From positions 1 through 19,069 of the forward strand of contig JABWAN010000009.1 of NCBI GenBank assembly GCA_013361015.1: a stretch of 19,069 bases of DNA, read 5' to 3'. Below, one piece after another: positions 9,384-16,812 of this stretch. Position 1 is the stretch's first letter. Each line of letters starts with the position of its first letter. The notes beneath the pieces were generated by a model. That model was given only the letters and a program-made list of their open reading frames with translations. It searched no databases and was not told the origin of the DNA. This DNA is from Candidatus Zhuqueibacterota bacterium (lineage in GTDB: Bacteria > Zhuqueibacterota > Zhuqueibacteria > Zhuqueibacterales > Zhuqueibacteraceae). The position numbers were made by a program, and so were the translations under genes.

Positions 9384-9608
9384 TTAAATGTATACGACGA
9401 TTCTTCCGGAAATTCTGCCGCGATGTTTGGTCGAGCCATCGACATAAACTTCACCCGTGCCCGGTTCCGCATCGAAATGCGCTTCGCCGTCTTCGTCGGT
9501 ATATTCGGAATCCGTAACGCCGCGCGTGAACCCATCGAAGCCAATCGCGACGCGCGAGCCTTTGACCGGCTTGCCGGTGTCGCGCCAAACGACTTTGACT
9601 GTGACCAT
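9384..9608 (-). CDS. Small Ig-like (Cna-B/carboxypeptidase-regulatory-like) domain protein
   Basis: The protein has 74 residues. The ATG at 9608 is chosen because CGGAGA lies 5 nt upstream; a further in-frame ATG at 9665 has no SD. The sequence is a single beta-rich domain with the hallmarks of the carboxypeptidase-regulatory/Cna-B fold: GKPVKGSRV near 12-20, GVTDSEYTDEDGEAHF at about 30-45, and a PG turn at 49-50 followed by V.VDG. No signal peptide or TM segment is visible, which is unusual because most such domains are extracytoplasmic modules of larger proteins. It sits 12 bp upstream of the zinc-ribbon gene. Function unknown; a stand-alone binding domain is the simplest reading. Confidence 0.82.
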   Translation of the reverse strand: MVTVKVVWRDTGKPVKGSRVAIGFDGFTRGVTDSEYTDEDGEAHFDAEPGTGEVYVDGSTKHRGRISGRIVVYI

Positions 9609-9613
9609 ATCAA

Positions 9614-9619
9614 TCTCCG
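9614..9619 (-). promoter_or_regulatory. Ribosome binding site that sets the start of the Ig-like protein
   Basis: CGGAGA on the minus strand lies 5 nt before the ATG at 9608. It favours the 74-residue form over a 93-residue one. Confidence 0.65.
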
Positions 9620-9653
9620 ATTGTGAATTTCCCAAAGCAAAAATTTTTCTGTA

Positions 9654-9700
9654 AGCGGATTTCACGAATAGAGCGGACGAAGCAAAGCGCGTTATCCGCT
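9654..9700 (-). other. Inverted repeats with two alternative pairings in the bPH/Ig-like intergenic gap
   Basis: In the 151-bp gap between the PH-like membrane gene and the Ig-like gene, the plus strand has AGCGGAT at 9654-9660, AGCGGA at 9672-9677 and ATCCGCT at 9694-9700. On the transcript, the element at 9694-9700 can pair with either of the others (6 or 7 bp, loops of about 17 or 33 nt). The hairpins are short and not followed by a U-run. A regulatory role is possible but unproven. Confidence 0.3.
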
Positions 9701-9759
9701 AGATTCGAAGAGTGCGCTTACGGAATGAGTCGTCTTCATATCACTCGATTCTTAAACAG

Positions 9760-10389
9760 CTAACCGGCAATAGCCTTTTCATAATGCTTTTCGCAATAAA
9801 CTCCGCTCCGATGGCGATAAACCTCTCCTTCAGTCAATGCGACGCCGCACTTACTGCAGTGAAAGACCGTTGCTGGCTGTGGTGCTTCCGGCACCGGCGC
9901 ATCTTCAGAATTTTGGTTCCCAGCCGGTTCCTGAACCGGCGGCGCAGCAACCGCCTGCAATCGAAAATACCGCGCGTTCTTAGCGGCTTCGACTTGATCG
10001 ATGAGGTGCCTGACGGTCTGCACGTCGGAAACACTTATTTTGACATTTATCTCTCCTTTGGCAGAAGCTAGAGATACCGCTTCGTACCGCGTATTGAAAT
10101 AAATCAAAACGAGAACCACGGCTATCACAAGCAAAAACATAAAACCTGGCTGTGAGCGCAAGAAATTCTGCATAATTAAACCAAGCAGGGCGCTGATGCC
10201 TGCAATAACGAGAAGCACAGGACGGCTGACATAGCGAGTTTCACAGGAGCAAAGCTGGTCCAGCATGATACTTGTGATTTGAGCACGTCCGGAAGTTTGG
10301 GTTTCCATCCGCACGCGATGCGTAGAAATCATTAGGCCAGTAACAGGGGAATCTAGAATTTTTTCCCCTGGCAAAAGGTTGTGCTCCAT
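9760..10389 (-). CDS. Membrane protein with bacterial PH-like region and C-terminal LIM-like zinc finger
   Basis: The protein has 209 residues. The ATG at 10389 has GGAGA 4 nt upstream; an in-frame ATG at 10434 lacks an SD. The N-terminus (LLPGEKILDSPVTGLMISTHRVRMET, quoted as the segment about 5-30) matches the opening of bacterial PH-like (bPH/YdbS-type) domains. It is followed by two TM helices at about 57-73 and 83-99, with the second PH-like half at about 102-145. A Pro/Ala/Glu-rich linker (about 146-174) leads to a zinc module: C178, C181, C199 and H202, in the order CSKCG and YCEKHY, resembling one half of a LIM domain. Inferred topology puts both ends in the cytoplasm. Its place in a cluster with two other zinc-finger proteins suggests a shared partner or regulatory logic. 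Biochemical function unknown. Confidence 0.82.
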   Translation of the reverse strand: MEHNLLPGEKILDSPVTGLMISTHRVRMETQTSGRAQITSIMLDQLCSCETRYVSRPVLLVIAGISALLGLIMQNFLRSQPGFMFLLVIAVVLVLIYFNTRYEAVSLASAKGEINVKISVSDVQTVRHLIDQVEAAKNARYFRLQAVAAPPVQEPAGNQNSEDAPVPEAPQPATVFHCSKCGVALTEGEVYRHRSGVYCEKHYEKAIAG

Positions 10390-10461
10390 AGCGTCTCCAA
10401 TCTTTTCTTGTGAGGGGCACGACAAGAATGCCAATCAATTCTAAAGCTTTTTGTCCACGGC

Positions 10462-10788
10462 TTATTCAAGTTGGCTAAAGGACAAATGCGCTTTGAGAAC
10501 TTGATACTCCGAAACGATCTGCTTGGAAACCCTCGCCGCCGGAATTTTCGCGCCGTCGGCGCACACCAGCAACCATACCTCGTTGTTCGTGCTCCATTCG
10601 AAGCCGTAGCCCGGGCGACAACGCCGCGCACGAGCAAGCAGGGCTTTGAGTGCCGCCCAACCGCCGTACTCACGCGCGACGCGCTCGACGTGCTCCGAGC
10701 ACGATTCGCGAAACAGACAGCGCCGCCGTTTTTCCGGGGGGACGCGGCGGCGATAGAGTTTGATGACCCACAGAATCAGCCTTGACAC
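10462..10788 (-). CDS. Divergent YidD-like protein with C-terminal extension
   Basis: The protein has 108 residues and starts at GTG (10788), with AAAGGAAA about 7 nt upstream. The first 60 residues follow the YidD (membrane protein insertion efficiency factor) pattern: an amphipathic IKLYRRR helix, CLFRESCSEH at 24-33 in place of the usual CRF.PSCS.Y, then a YGG..AL segment and an RCRPG motif in place of RC.P. Canonical YidD is usually about 70-85 residues and ends soon after a GGYDP-type motif. Here GYGFE is followed by about 45 extra residues that contain a WLLV strand. Known for the family: YidD sits near YidC and aids membrane protein insertion. With no yidC, rnpA or rpmH nearby, this is probably a paralogue recruited to the cluster. 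It starts 32 bp after the DUF4177-like gene. Confidence 0.8.
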   Translation of the reverse strand: MSRLILWVIKLYRRRVPPEKRRRCLFRESCSEHVERVAREYGGWAALKALLARARRCRPGYGFEWSTNNEVWLLVCADGAKIPAARVSKQIVSEYQVLKAHLSFSQLE

Positions 10789-10820
10789 GCAAGTTTCCTT
10801 TCAAGCGCGAGGCGTTGCAT

Positions 10821-11078
10821 TTACTTGTAAAAGATTGCGACGTAAATTTCTGCGGTCTCCGTAAAAGCCGGCGAGCCCGGTGTTGCCCCGATCCCCAAAC
10901 ACCCCGAGGAACCGGGCGTCGCCGGCGTCGTCACTCTCGTGCTCAAGCTTTCTAAACCATGATAGTTCCAACCTTCGGTTGCATGTTGGTTAATCAACTC
11001 TGCCAATTGCTGCGCGGCTGCGCCCGTGGTGTCAGTGATCATAATATCCGCGCGGAAAGGGATGACTTTGTATTCCAT
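10821..11078 (-). CDS. DUF4177-like small protein
   Basis: The protein has 85 residues. The ATG at 11078 has a near-perfect AAGGAGG SD 5 nt upstream, which overrules an in-frame ATG at 11126. The sequence begins MEYKVIPF and has a helix QQLAELINQHATEGW ending in the EGW turn, then a beta strand, a Gly/Pro/Thr-rich loop with CLGIGATPG, and a final strand EIYVAIFYK. EYKV...L..L...A.EGW is the pattern of the DUF4177 family, small alpha/beta proteins of unknown function. There is no signal peptide or TM segment. It lies between the lipoprotein-like gene (121-bp gap) and the YidD-like gene (32-bp gap). Function unknown. Confidence 0.85.
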   Translation of the reverse strand: MEYKVIPFRADIMITDTTGAAAQQLAELINQHATEGWNYHGLESLSTRVTTPATPGSSGCLGIGATPGSPAFTETAEIYVAIFYK

Positions 11079-11083
11079 AAAAA

Positions 11084-11090
11084 CCTCCTT
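11084..11090 (-). promoter_or_regulatory. Strong ribosome binding site of the DUF4177-like gene
   Basis: AAGGAGG on the minus strand is spaced 5 nt from the ATG at 11078. It is the best SD in the cluster and fixes the start of the 85-residue protein. Confidence 0.8.
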
Positions 11091-11199
11091 GTTGAGAATA
11101 TCGTAAATCGCGTCTGTTCTATCCACCTCGACAACGTTGTCACAACCTTGTTTGATCTTCCGCCGGCGTTAAACCTCAAGCAAGCTTTCAAAGTCTTTC

Positions 11200-11619
11200 T
11201 CAATCATCACTGGGCGTGATCACATAACCTTCACTGAGGGCTTTCAGCCAAAACACGATCAATCCCAGAACAATGATCAATGCGAAATACTTGCCGTTGC
11301 GATTCCACCATGAAAATTTCGGTTCAAGGCCCAAGGCCAAAACATATTTTTCCTCAATTGCTTTGTATGCAATCTTGCCGTCGTCAGTCTCACGCACGTC
11401 AATCGCGAATACGCCCGCGGAACGATGGATATCCGCCCAATAAAGGCCATAGACCTCCGGACAAATGTATTTGACCTGATATTGCTTCACGAACTCTTTT
11501 CCTTCTTGTGTCCACGCCGTGGCCTCGTAAATTTCCGCGCCGCCAAATTGATAAACACAACTTGTCGACGAGCTCATGATAAGAGCACAAAGCATGATCC
11601 AAGACCAGCGATTTCGCAT
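11200..11619 (-). CDS. Lipoprotein-like protein with C-terminal membrane anchor
   Basis: The protein has 139 residues, with a GAGGAG SD before the ATG. A basic N-terminus and a hydrophobic segment (about 6-16) are followed by SSTSC with C21, which looks like a lipobox but is not canonical, so signal peptidase I cleavage or an uncleaved anchor are alternatives. A polar domain of about 85 residues follows, with a YQVKYICPEVYGLYW segment (about 47-61). A strong TM helix at about 111-127 (YFALIIVLGLIVFWLKAL) is near the C-terminus, leaving a 12-residue tail. The polar domain is therefore probably extracytoplasmic. It begins 28 bp after the 508-residue membrane protein gene, so the two are likely co-expressed. 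I do not recognise the family. Confidence 0.8.
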   Translation of the reverse strand: MRNRWSWIMLCALIMSSSTSCVYQFGGAEIYEATAWTQEGKEFVKQYQVKYICPEVYGLYWADIHRSAGVFAIDVRETDDGKIAYKAIEEKYVLALGLEPKFSWWNRNGKYFALIIVLGLIVFWLKALSEGYVITPSDD

Positions 11620-11647
11620 GTTGAGCTCCTCGCGTGAGATTCGCCAT

Positions 11648-13174
11648 TCAAGCAGCCGTAAGCGCTGAGCTCAAGCCGGATTGTTGAATGAACACGCGAC
11701 AAAAATCGTTGAAGGCCGAGTCCGCCATGGCTTCATAAACTTTTTCCGTCTCCGTGCCCTGGGTCTTAAATGAGGTTGCCGGCTTTGAATCAAATTGCAA
11801 GCGGAAAACATCCGAACGATTTGGAACTCGAATCGCAATGCTCCACTTGAATTCCACACCCGTGAACCATGTGCGTTTATCCTCAGGCAAATTTTCCTCG
11901 GCTGTGTGGTAGTAGAAGTCTCCGCTCGTGTTGACGCCATATTCAATGTTGAAAGCGATGCGTTCGCTCTCCGGCGCGCCTTCCGTGGTGAAGCTGAGAA
12001 TATCCTCCGGCGTAATTTTGCTGAAAGCATAACGGATAACGGTAGTGATATTCTCCTCGCGCCGTCGGTTCTTTTCCGGGGTGAAGGCCGGACTTGCCGG
12101 AAGAATTTTAATGCCTTTCTGTTTGAGAATTTCGGTGTAGTCTGTGATGCGATTTTGCGATTGATAAACGATGCTGACCTCGAACTTGTCCGTCGCCTTG
12201 ACGTATTCAAACATCGCCAGAATCGCGCGCGTGATGGTGGTATCCTGCGTTTGAATCACGCCACGATATTTTCGCACCACGTCATCCATCATTTCACGCA
12301 TACGGTGGCGTGCTTCGCGATAATACCTTCTTGCGGAGCTGTAGTTTTGGCAAAACTGGCGGTAACCGCTAGCCGTATTCTGCAGTCGGGCAGTACTAAA
12401 GGCTTTTTCCACCGCGGCGGTATCGGGCATCTTGGCTGTTGCCGCCCAAAGCAAAGCGCCTGCGACCATGCCGAGCCAAATGTTTATGTGCTCGTAGGAA
12501 TACAGCGCGGCAATCAATACGCCGAGACAGCCGATAAAGACTGCGGCGCAATAGAGAAGCGCGCCGACATTCAGAGGCTTTGTCCACGCCCAGGTTTTTT
12601 TGGCTCCTGCATAAAGCCCATACAGGCAGATGCCGAGCACGGCAAGTGGCAATAATTTTGAGAATGCCGAGCGCGGTTTCTGGATACTGAAGCTTGAAGC
12701 TAGGCTCGCGACCTCCGGGATTCCATTCAAATCTTTTCGCGCGCGAACGGACAGTACATAACCATAATTAGCCCGCGTGAAGATTATGGCGCACACGTTC
12801 ATCTTTCTGCCGCGCGGCGATGTTTGAATAAAATTTTTCTCAATGCCGGCAACGCCGTTGCGTTGAATGGCTTTTGCATCTTGCTCTGTCAAATGCCCCC
12901 AGGAGCCGATCACGCCATTTTCCGAGGTGACGAAGCTCAAAAATTTTTCCCGGTCAATGTCCGTCTCGGTTTTAAGAGCAAAGACTTCTGCTAAAATCGT
13001 GCTGTCGGCGTTGAAACAATCAAATTGAACCACCGCTTCGATGGTATCTATTTTTTCGAAAGTCCAGCCCGGTGGAAGCAGAAAGGAAAAATAGTGGCGG
13101 GAACTTCCGAGTGGTTGTTGCGCGAAAGCGGAATGCACCGTAAGCAGCAATGCAAATACAGCCGTCTTAGACAT
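11648..13174 (-). CDS. Exported/membrane protein with N-terminal PsbP/DcrB-like domain and large C-terminal domain
   Basis: The protein has 508 residues, with an AAGGAAGG SD. Residues 1-18 are a signal peptide (cleavage after AFA). Residues about 25-165 resemble the PsbP/DcrB-like fold: F.LPPGW near 31-37, an acidic and aromatic core, and a closing stretch YVLSVRARKDLNGIPEVASLASSF (segment 139-162) typical of these domains. Three TM helices follow at about 172-190, 202-224 and 231-246. The remaining 260 residues are soluble, with a helical Arg/Tyr-rich part (about 265-300: YRQF, ARRYYREARHRM) and an alpha/beta part with no catalytic motif that I recognise. Having both a cleaved signal and three TM segments would place the PsbP-like part outside the membrane and the C-terminal domain inside. 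It is the largest gene of the ten-gene cluster. Function unknown. Confidence 0.85.
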   Translation of the reverse strand: MSKTAVFALLLTVHSAFAQQPLGSSRHYFSFLLPPGWTFEKIDTIEAVVQFDCFNADSTILAEVFALKTETDIDREKFLSFVTSENGVIGSWGHLTEQDAKAIQRNGVAGIEKNFIQTSPRGRKMNVCAIIFTRANYGYVLSVRARKDLNGIPEVASLASSFSIQKPRSAFSKLLPLAVLGICLYGLYAGAKKTWAWTKPLNVGALLYCAAVFIGCLGVLIAALYSYEHINIWLGMVAGALLWAATAKMPDTAAVEKAFSTARLQNTASGYRQFCQNYSSARRYYREARHRMREMMDDVVRKYRGVIQTQDTTITRAILAMFEYVKATDKFEVSIVYQSQNRITDYTEILKQKGIKILPASPAFTPEKNRRREENITTVIRYAFSKITPEDILSFTTEGAPESERIAFNIEYGVNTSGDFYYHTAEENLPEDKRTWFTGVEFKWSIAIRVPNRSDVFRLQFDSKPATSFKTQGTETEKVYEAMADSAFNDFCRVFIQQSGLSSALTAA

Positions 13175-13324
13175 AGTCGCCTTCCTTTCTGCTACGTTGT
13201 GGCGTAAACTTTAAGATAAAACCATCGGCACTTGCCAACACAACAAGCCGCTTTCATCCCACCTATAAACATCACTAACGCTTTGGCGTTGTCATCCGCA
13301 ATTCGAGAGTTCATCTGCAACCCA

Positions 13325-13696
13325 TCACCGCATATTGGCAAGGAACTTGGGAATGTCAACATTCCAAGTATTCCCGAGAATAATGAATAAATCTTTTTCC
13401 ACCTCCGCGATCTTTCCGTCTGCAGCGATGAGTTTGAAAGCAAAATCCAAGAGCGCGTTTCGATCTTGGGCGCTGCTTCCTCCTTTAAAAACCAACGCGG
13501 CATGTTGCAACTCTTCCAGCATGCCTTGACTCGTCATGGATTGAATGATATCGATAACTTGTTTGGGATTAAAGTCGACCTTGCCGTAATTGGCGGACAG
13601 AAAGTCGCAGATCACTTGTACCTCGCGATCATCAACATGGCCGTCAACTGTGGAGAGAAAATAGAGAATCTCAAAAGCTGCTTGAAATTTGTCCAT
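13325..13696 (-). CDS. TerB-like (tellurite-resistance family) protein
   Basis: The protein has 123 residues, with an AAAGGAG SD 5-6 nt before the ATG. It is all-helical and soluble. It carries the two acidic pseudo-repeats typical of TerB: STVDGHVDDREVQVI at about 15-29 (D18, D22, E25) and IAADGKIAEVEKDLF at about 90-104 (D93, E98, E100). Known for the family: the TerB fold forms a compact helical bundle that binds metal, and it occurs in envelope-stress and phage-response contexts as well as in ter operons. No TerC, TerD or TerZ genes are in the window, so a tellurite phenotype should not be assumed. It is separated by 69 bp from the two-TM gene and by 150 bp from the next gene; that 150-bp gap shows no supported feature. 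Confidence 0.85.
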   Translation of the reverse strand: MDKFQAAFEILYFLSTVDGHVDDREVQVICDFLSANYGKVDFNPKQVIDIIQSMTSQGMLEELQHAALVFKGGSSAQDRNALLDFAFKLIAADGKIAEVEKDLFIILGNTWNVDIPKFLANMR

Positions 13697-13765
13697 GGTT
13701 TTCTCCTTTGCGCTTGGGTTAGATGAAATTGAAATGCAAGTAGATGATTTTTGCTTTGGGAAAGC

Positions 13766-14089
13766 CTATTCAGTGCTTTTTCCCTTTTCGTGTGGAAATT
13801 CTTTCCCTCTCGTATTCCTCTCAATCGCCGCCAAGCCCGCGAGAATGTGCCCATTCGCAACCACAAGCAGGCCGAGCGGCACGAACACGATCCCCACCGC
13901 GGCGAGAATAATCATGTTCTGCACGTCTGCGAGGCCGATCATTATGCACACCAGACCTCCAAGCGAAATGAGCCAACCCAACGCGGCGATCCATTTCGCG
14001 CTCGCGCGGCGACGTGCGAGGCTCGCATCATTCTCCGGCGTACTCGCATTCGTCGCCGAATCTGGATTGACCCACAATGCAAGAAACAT
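13766..14089 (-). CDS. Small two-TM membrane protein, first gene of the ten-gene cluster
   Basis: The protein has 107 residues. The ATG at 14089 has CGGAG 5 nt upstream; an in-frame ATG at 14122 has none and would add an Arg-rich segment. Residues about 8-30 are polar and end in RRRASAK. Two TM helices follow at about 33-52 and 57-78, joined by a very short loop (LADVQN), and the tail is charged (RNTRGKEFPHEKGK). The predicted hairpin has both ends in the cytoplasm. No family recognised. It is the promoter-proximal gene of the cluster. Confidence 0.75.
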   Translation of the reverse strand: MFLALWVNPDSATNASTPENDASLARRRASAKWIAALGWLISLGGLVCIMIGLADVQNMIILAAVGIVFVPLGLLVVANGHILAGLAAIERNTRGKEFPHEKGKSTE

Positions 14090-14438
14090 AAGACTCCGTC
14101 TCGTTTGCCGTGAGCAAAGCAACTGTTGCGGATGAGAAGTTCAGTCAAGGGTTGTCCCAGCGGACGTGCTATTTCAGGAGACAAACAGTGTGCCTCCAGC
14201 GGCGCAAGTAACGCACGAGAGAGGACGGTTGAAAATTAGAGGATTATTAAAAGGAGGGCGCGCAGATTCACAAACATGCAAGGAGCTCGGTGTTGCATGG
14301 AGGCAACGCCGGCGTAGCAACAAAACGACGTCCGAAGAATGAATTCAGAGGATTAGCATGTTGCAAGGAAGCAACGGAGGGGATTGTGAATTCCGAATGG
14401 TGAAATCGACTTTGGGCTTGGGGAGGCGAGGTATTGCC
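14090..14438. other. 349-bp intergenic region between the response regulator and the ten-gene cluster
   Basis: No gene is supported here. The region must contain the end of the regulator transcript and the promoter of the downstream cluster. It holds two related stem-loops (listed separately). A TTGACT at 14148-14143 (minus strand) resembles a -35 box, but no matching -10 lies 16-18 bp downstream. No canonical sigma54 -24/-12 element (GG-N10-GC) was recognised. Confidence 0.5.
14288..14376. repeat. Pair of related stem-loops with GTTGC/GCAAC stems
   Basis: The first hairpin spans 14288-14311: a 9-bp stem including one G-U pair, with the 6-nt loop ATGGAG. The second spans 14359-14376: a GTTGC/GCAAC stem plus one terminal wobble, with the 6-nt loop AAGGAA. 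Stem sequence, loop length and a purine-rich loop are shared, so they look like two copies of one short element about 68 bp apart. No U-run follows either, so rho-independent termination is not supported. Confidence 0.5.
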
Positions 14439-15827
<1,389 letters not shown>

Positions 15828-15887
15828 TTAGAATTTCACGTGCTGAGGTAACTATGGTCTCTTTAGCTGTTTGTTCCATTCCTCAAT

Positions 15888-16694
15888 CTACCACTCAAAG
15901 CTTTGCACCACGATCACACCTTTGTTTTGGGCATTGACCAAAAAGTCCTCCGTCGCAAAATGGGTGACGAGCACTTTCACGATTTCGACTTGCCCATATT
16001 CCGAAGTGACCGCAGCGATTTTCTCTTCGAGTTCTTCGAATACTTCCCACGGATCTTTTTTGCGAGTTTTTTCAAGCCGGATTTTCGACTCGCCCACGAC
16101 GAAGACCTCGCGGCCCTCGCGTTCCGCCCGGCCGAATATGTTGATCTCCCGGCGGCGAATACTCGCGCGGATGATTTTTTCCTTCATTGCAATGCCGTCT
16201 TTGGTTTTGAGAACTTCCGGTAAATGTCGGTAAGCCTCGTTTTCAAGCGCATAGCCGGCGCTTCGTCCTATTCCACCAACTTCCTTTCTAAGGTCATCCA
16301 CACCTTCGGCGAGCTTGGCAACTGCGGCTTCCGTTCGCGTTTGTGCTTCGGCAAGCTCTTCAACTTTGGTCTCCGTGCGCTTCTGCGCTTCGGCGAGCTC
16401 TTCGACTCTGATCTCCGTGCGCTTCTGCGCTTCGGCGAGCTCTTCGATTTTGATCTCCGTGCGCTTTTGCGCTTCGGCGAGCTCTTCGACTTTGATCTCC
16501 GTGCGCTTCTGCGCTTCGGCGAGCTCTTCGACTTTGATCTCCGTGCGCTTCTGCGCTTCGGCGAGCTCTTTGACAATGCTCTTCAACTCGGAGAAATCTT
16601 CCTTGGTCACATGCGCTTCTTTAATGCGCGCATCGACGATTTTAACGATCTCTTGCCTGATCGTCGGAGTCATTCTGAAAGTTGCCGGTTGCAT
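15888..16694 (-). CDS. Coiled-coil protein with PD-(D/E)XK nuclease-like C-terminal domain (DUF3782-like)
   Basis: The protein has 268 residues. The ATG at 16694 has TGGGAGG 4 nt upstream; an in-frame ATG at 16769 has no SD. After an N-terminal helix (about 8-42) come six copies of a 14-residue unit AEAQKRTEIKVEEL (about 45-128), two heptads each, predicting a long parallel coiled coil. From about 145 the sequence is mixed alpha/beta. It has a conserved-looking YALENEAYRHLP helix (E152), then EIN at 183-185 and VVGESK at 199-204, the arrangement of a PD-(D/E)XK core in which E202 and K204 would be active-site residues; the first acidic position is E183 or is replaced by N185. Similar proteins are known as DUF3782-like families of unknown function. 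It lies between the kinase and the regulator, which is atypical. Nuclease activity is an inference. Confidence 0.85.
   Translation of the reverse strand: MQPATFRMTPTIRQEIVKIVDARIKEAHVTKEDFSELKSIVKELAEAQKRTEIKVEELAEAQKRTEIKVEELAEAQKRTEIKIEELAEAQKRTEIRVEELAEAQKRTETKVEELAEAQTRTEAAVAKLAEGVDDLRKEVGGIGRSAGYALENEAYRHLPEVLKTKDGIAMKEKIIRASIRRREINIFGRAEREGREVFVVGESKIRLEKTRKKDPWEVFEELEEKIAAVTSEYGQVEIVKVLVTHFATEDFLVNAQNKGVIVVQSFEW
16311..16562 (-). repeat. 42-bp tandem repeat encoding six coiled-coil units
   Basis: Within the coiled-coil gene, a 42-bp unit is repeated about six times in frame. Copies 1-5 are nearly identical at DNA level (the motif gagctcttcgac recurs), and the last copy is degenerate. 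Exact DNA identity means unequal crossing-over or slippage could change copy number and so the coiled-coil length in 14-residue steps. Confidence 0.92.
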
Positions 16695-16698
16695 AAAA

Positions 16699-16705
16699 CC
16701 TCCCA
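16699..16705 (-). promoter_or_regulatory. Ribosome binding site of the coiled-coil/nuclease-like gene
   Basis: TGGGAGG on the minus strand is spaced 4 nt from the ATG at 16694. It supports this start over the longer form beginning at 16769, which would extend into the gap after the kinase gene. Confidence 0.7.
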
Positions 16706-16812
16706 CTGGGTTGGGGTTCAAAATTTCTTGAGCATGATAAGCAATCCCACCTTCTCTTTCAAGCGGCAATCACACCTTTCTAAAGCTGAAAAATTTGGTA
16801 AAGTACTTTGCC

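Noticed and set aside
9191..9640. 150-codon upstream extension of the B-box gene
   Set aside because: It would run out of frame through the whole Ig-like and zinc-ribbon genes. Its composition is Arg/Ala/Ser-rich shadow sequence, and the zinc-finger protein begins naturally at 9190.
11795..12655. Plus-strand 286-codon reading frame
   Set aside because: Antisense to the 508-residue membrane protein, whose signal peptide, SD and TM helices are clear. No recognisable domain on the plus strand.
13192..13314. Possible 40-residue peptide downstream of the TerB-like gene
   Set aside because: There is an ATG but no SD upstream, and no recognisable features; probably chance.
13325..13696. Calling a tellurite-resistance operon from the TerB-like gene
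   Set aside because: No TerC, TerD, TerE or TerZ gene is present. TerB-fold proteins occur in many other settings.
14120..14148. TTGACT as a -35 box for the ten-gene cluster
   Set aside because: No -10-like hexamer lies 16-18 bp downstream on the minus strand.
14090..14438. Sigma54 promoter linking the NtrC-type regulator to the downstream cluster
   Set aside because: The nearest match (GGCAC followed by TTTG in the minus strand of the gap) has GT instead of GC at the -12 position. Not good enough to call.
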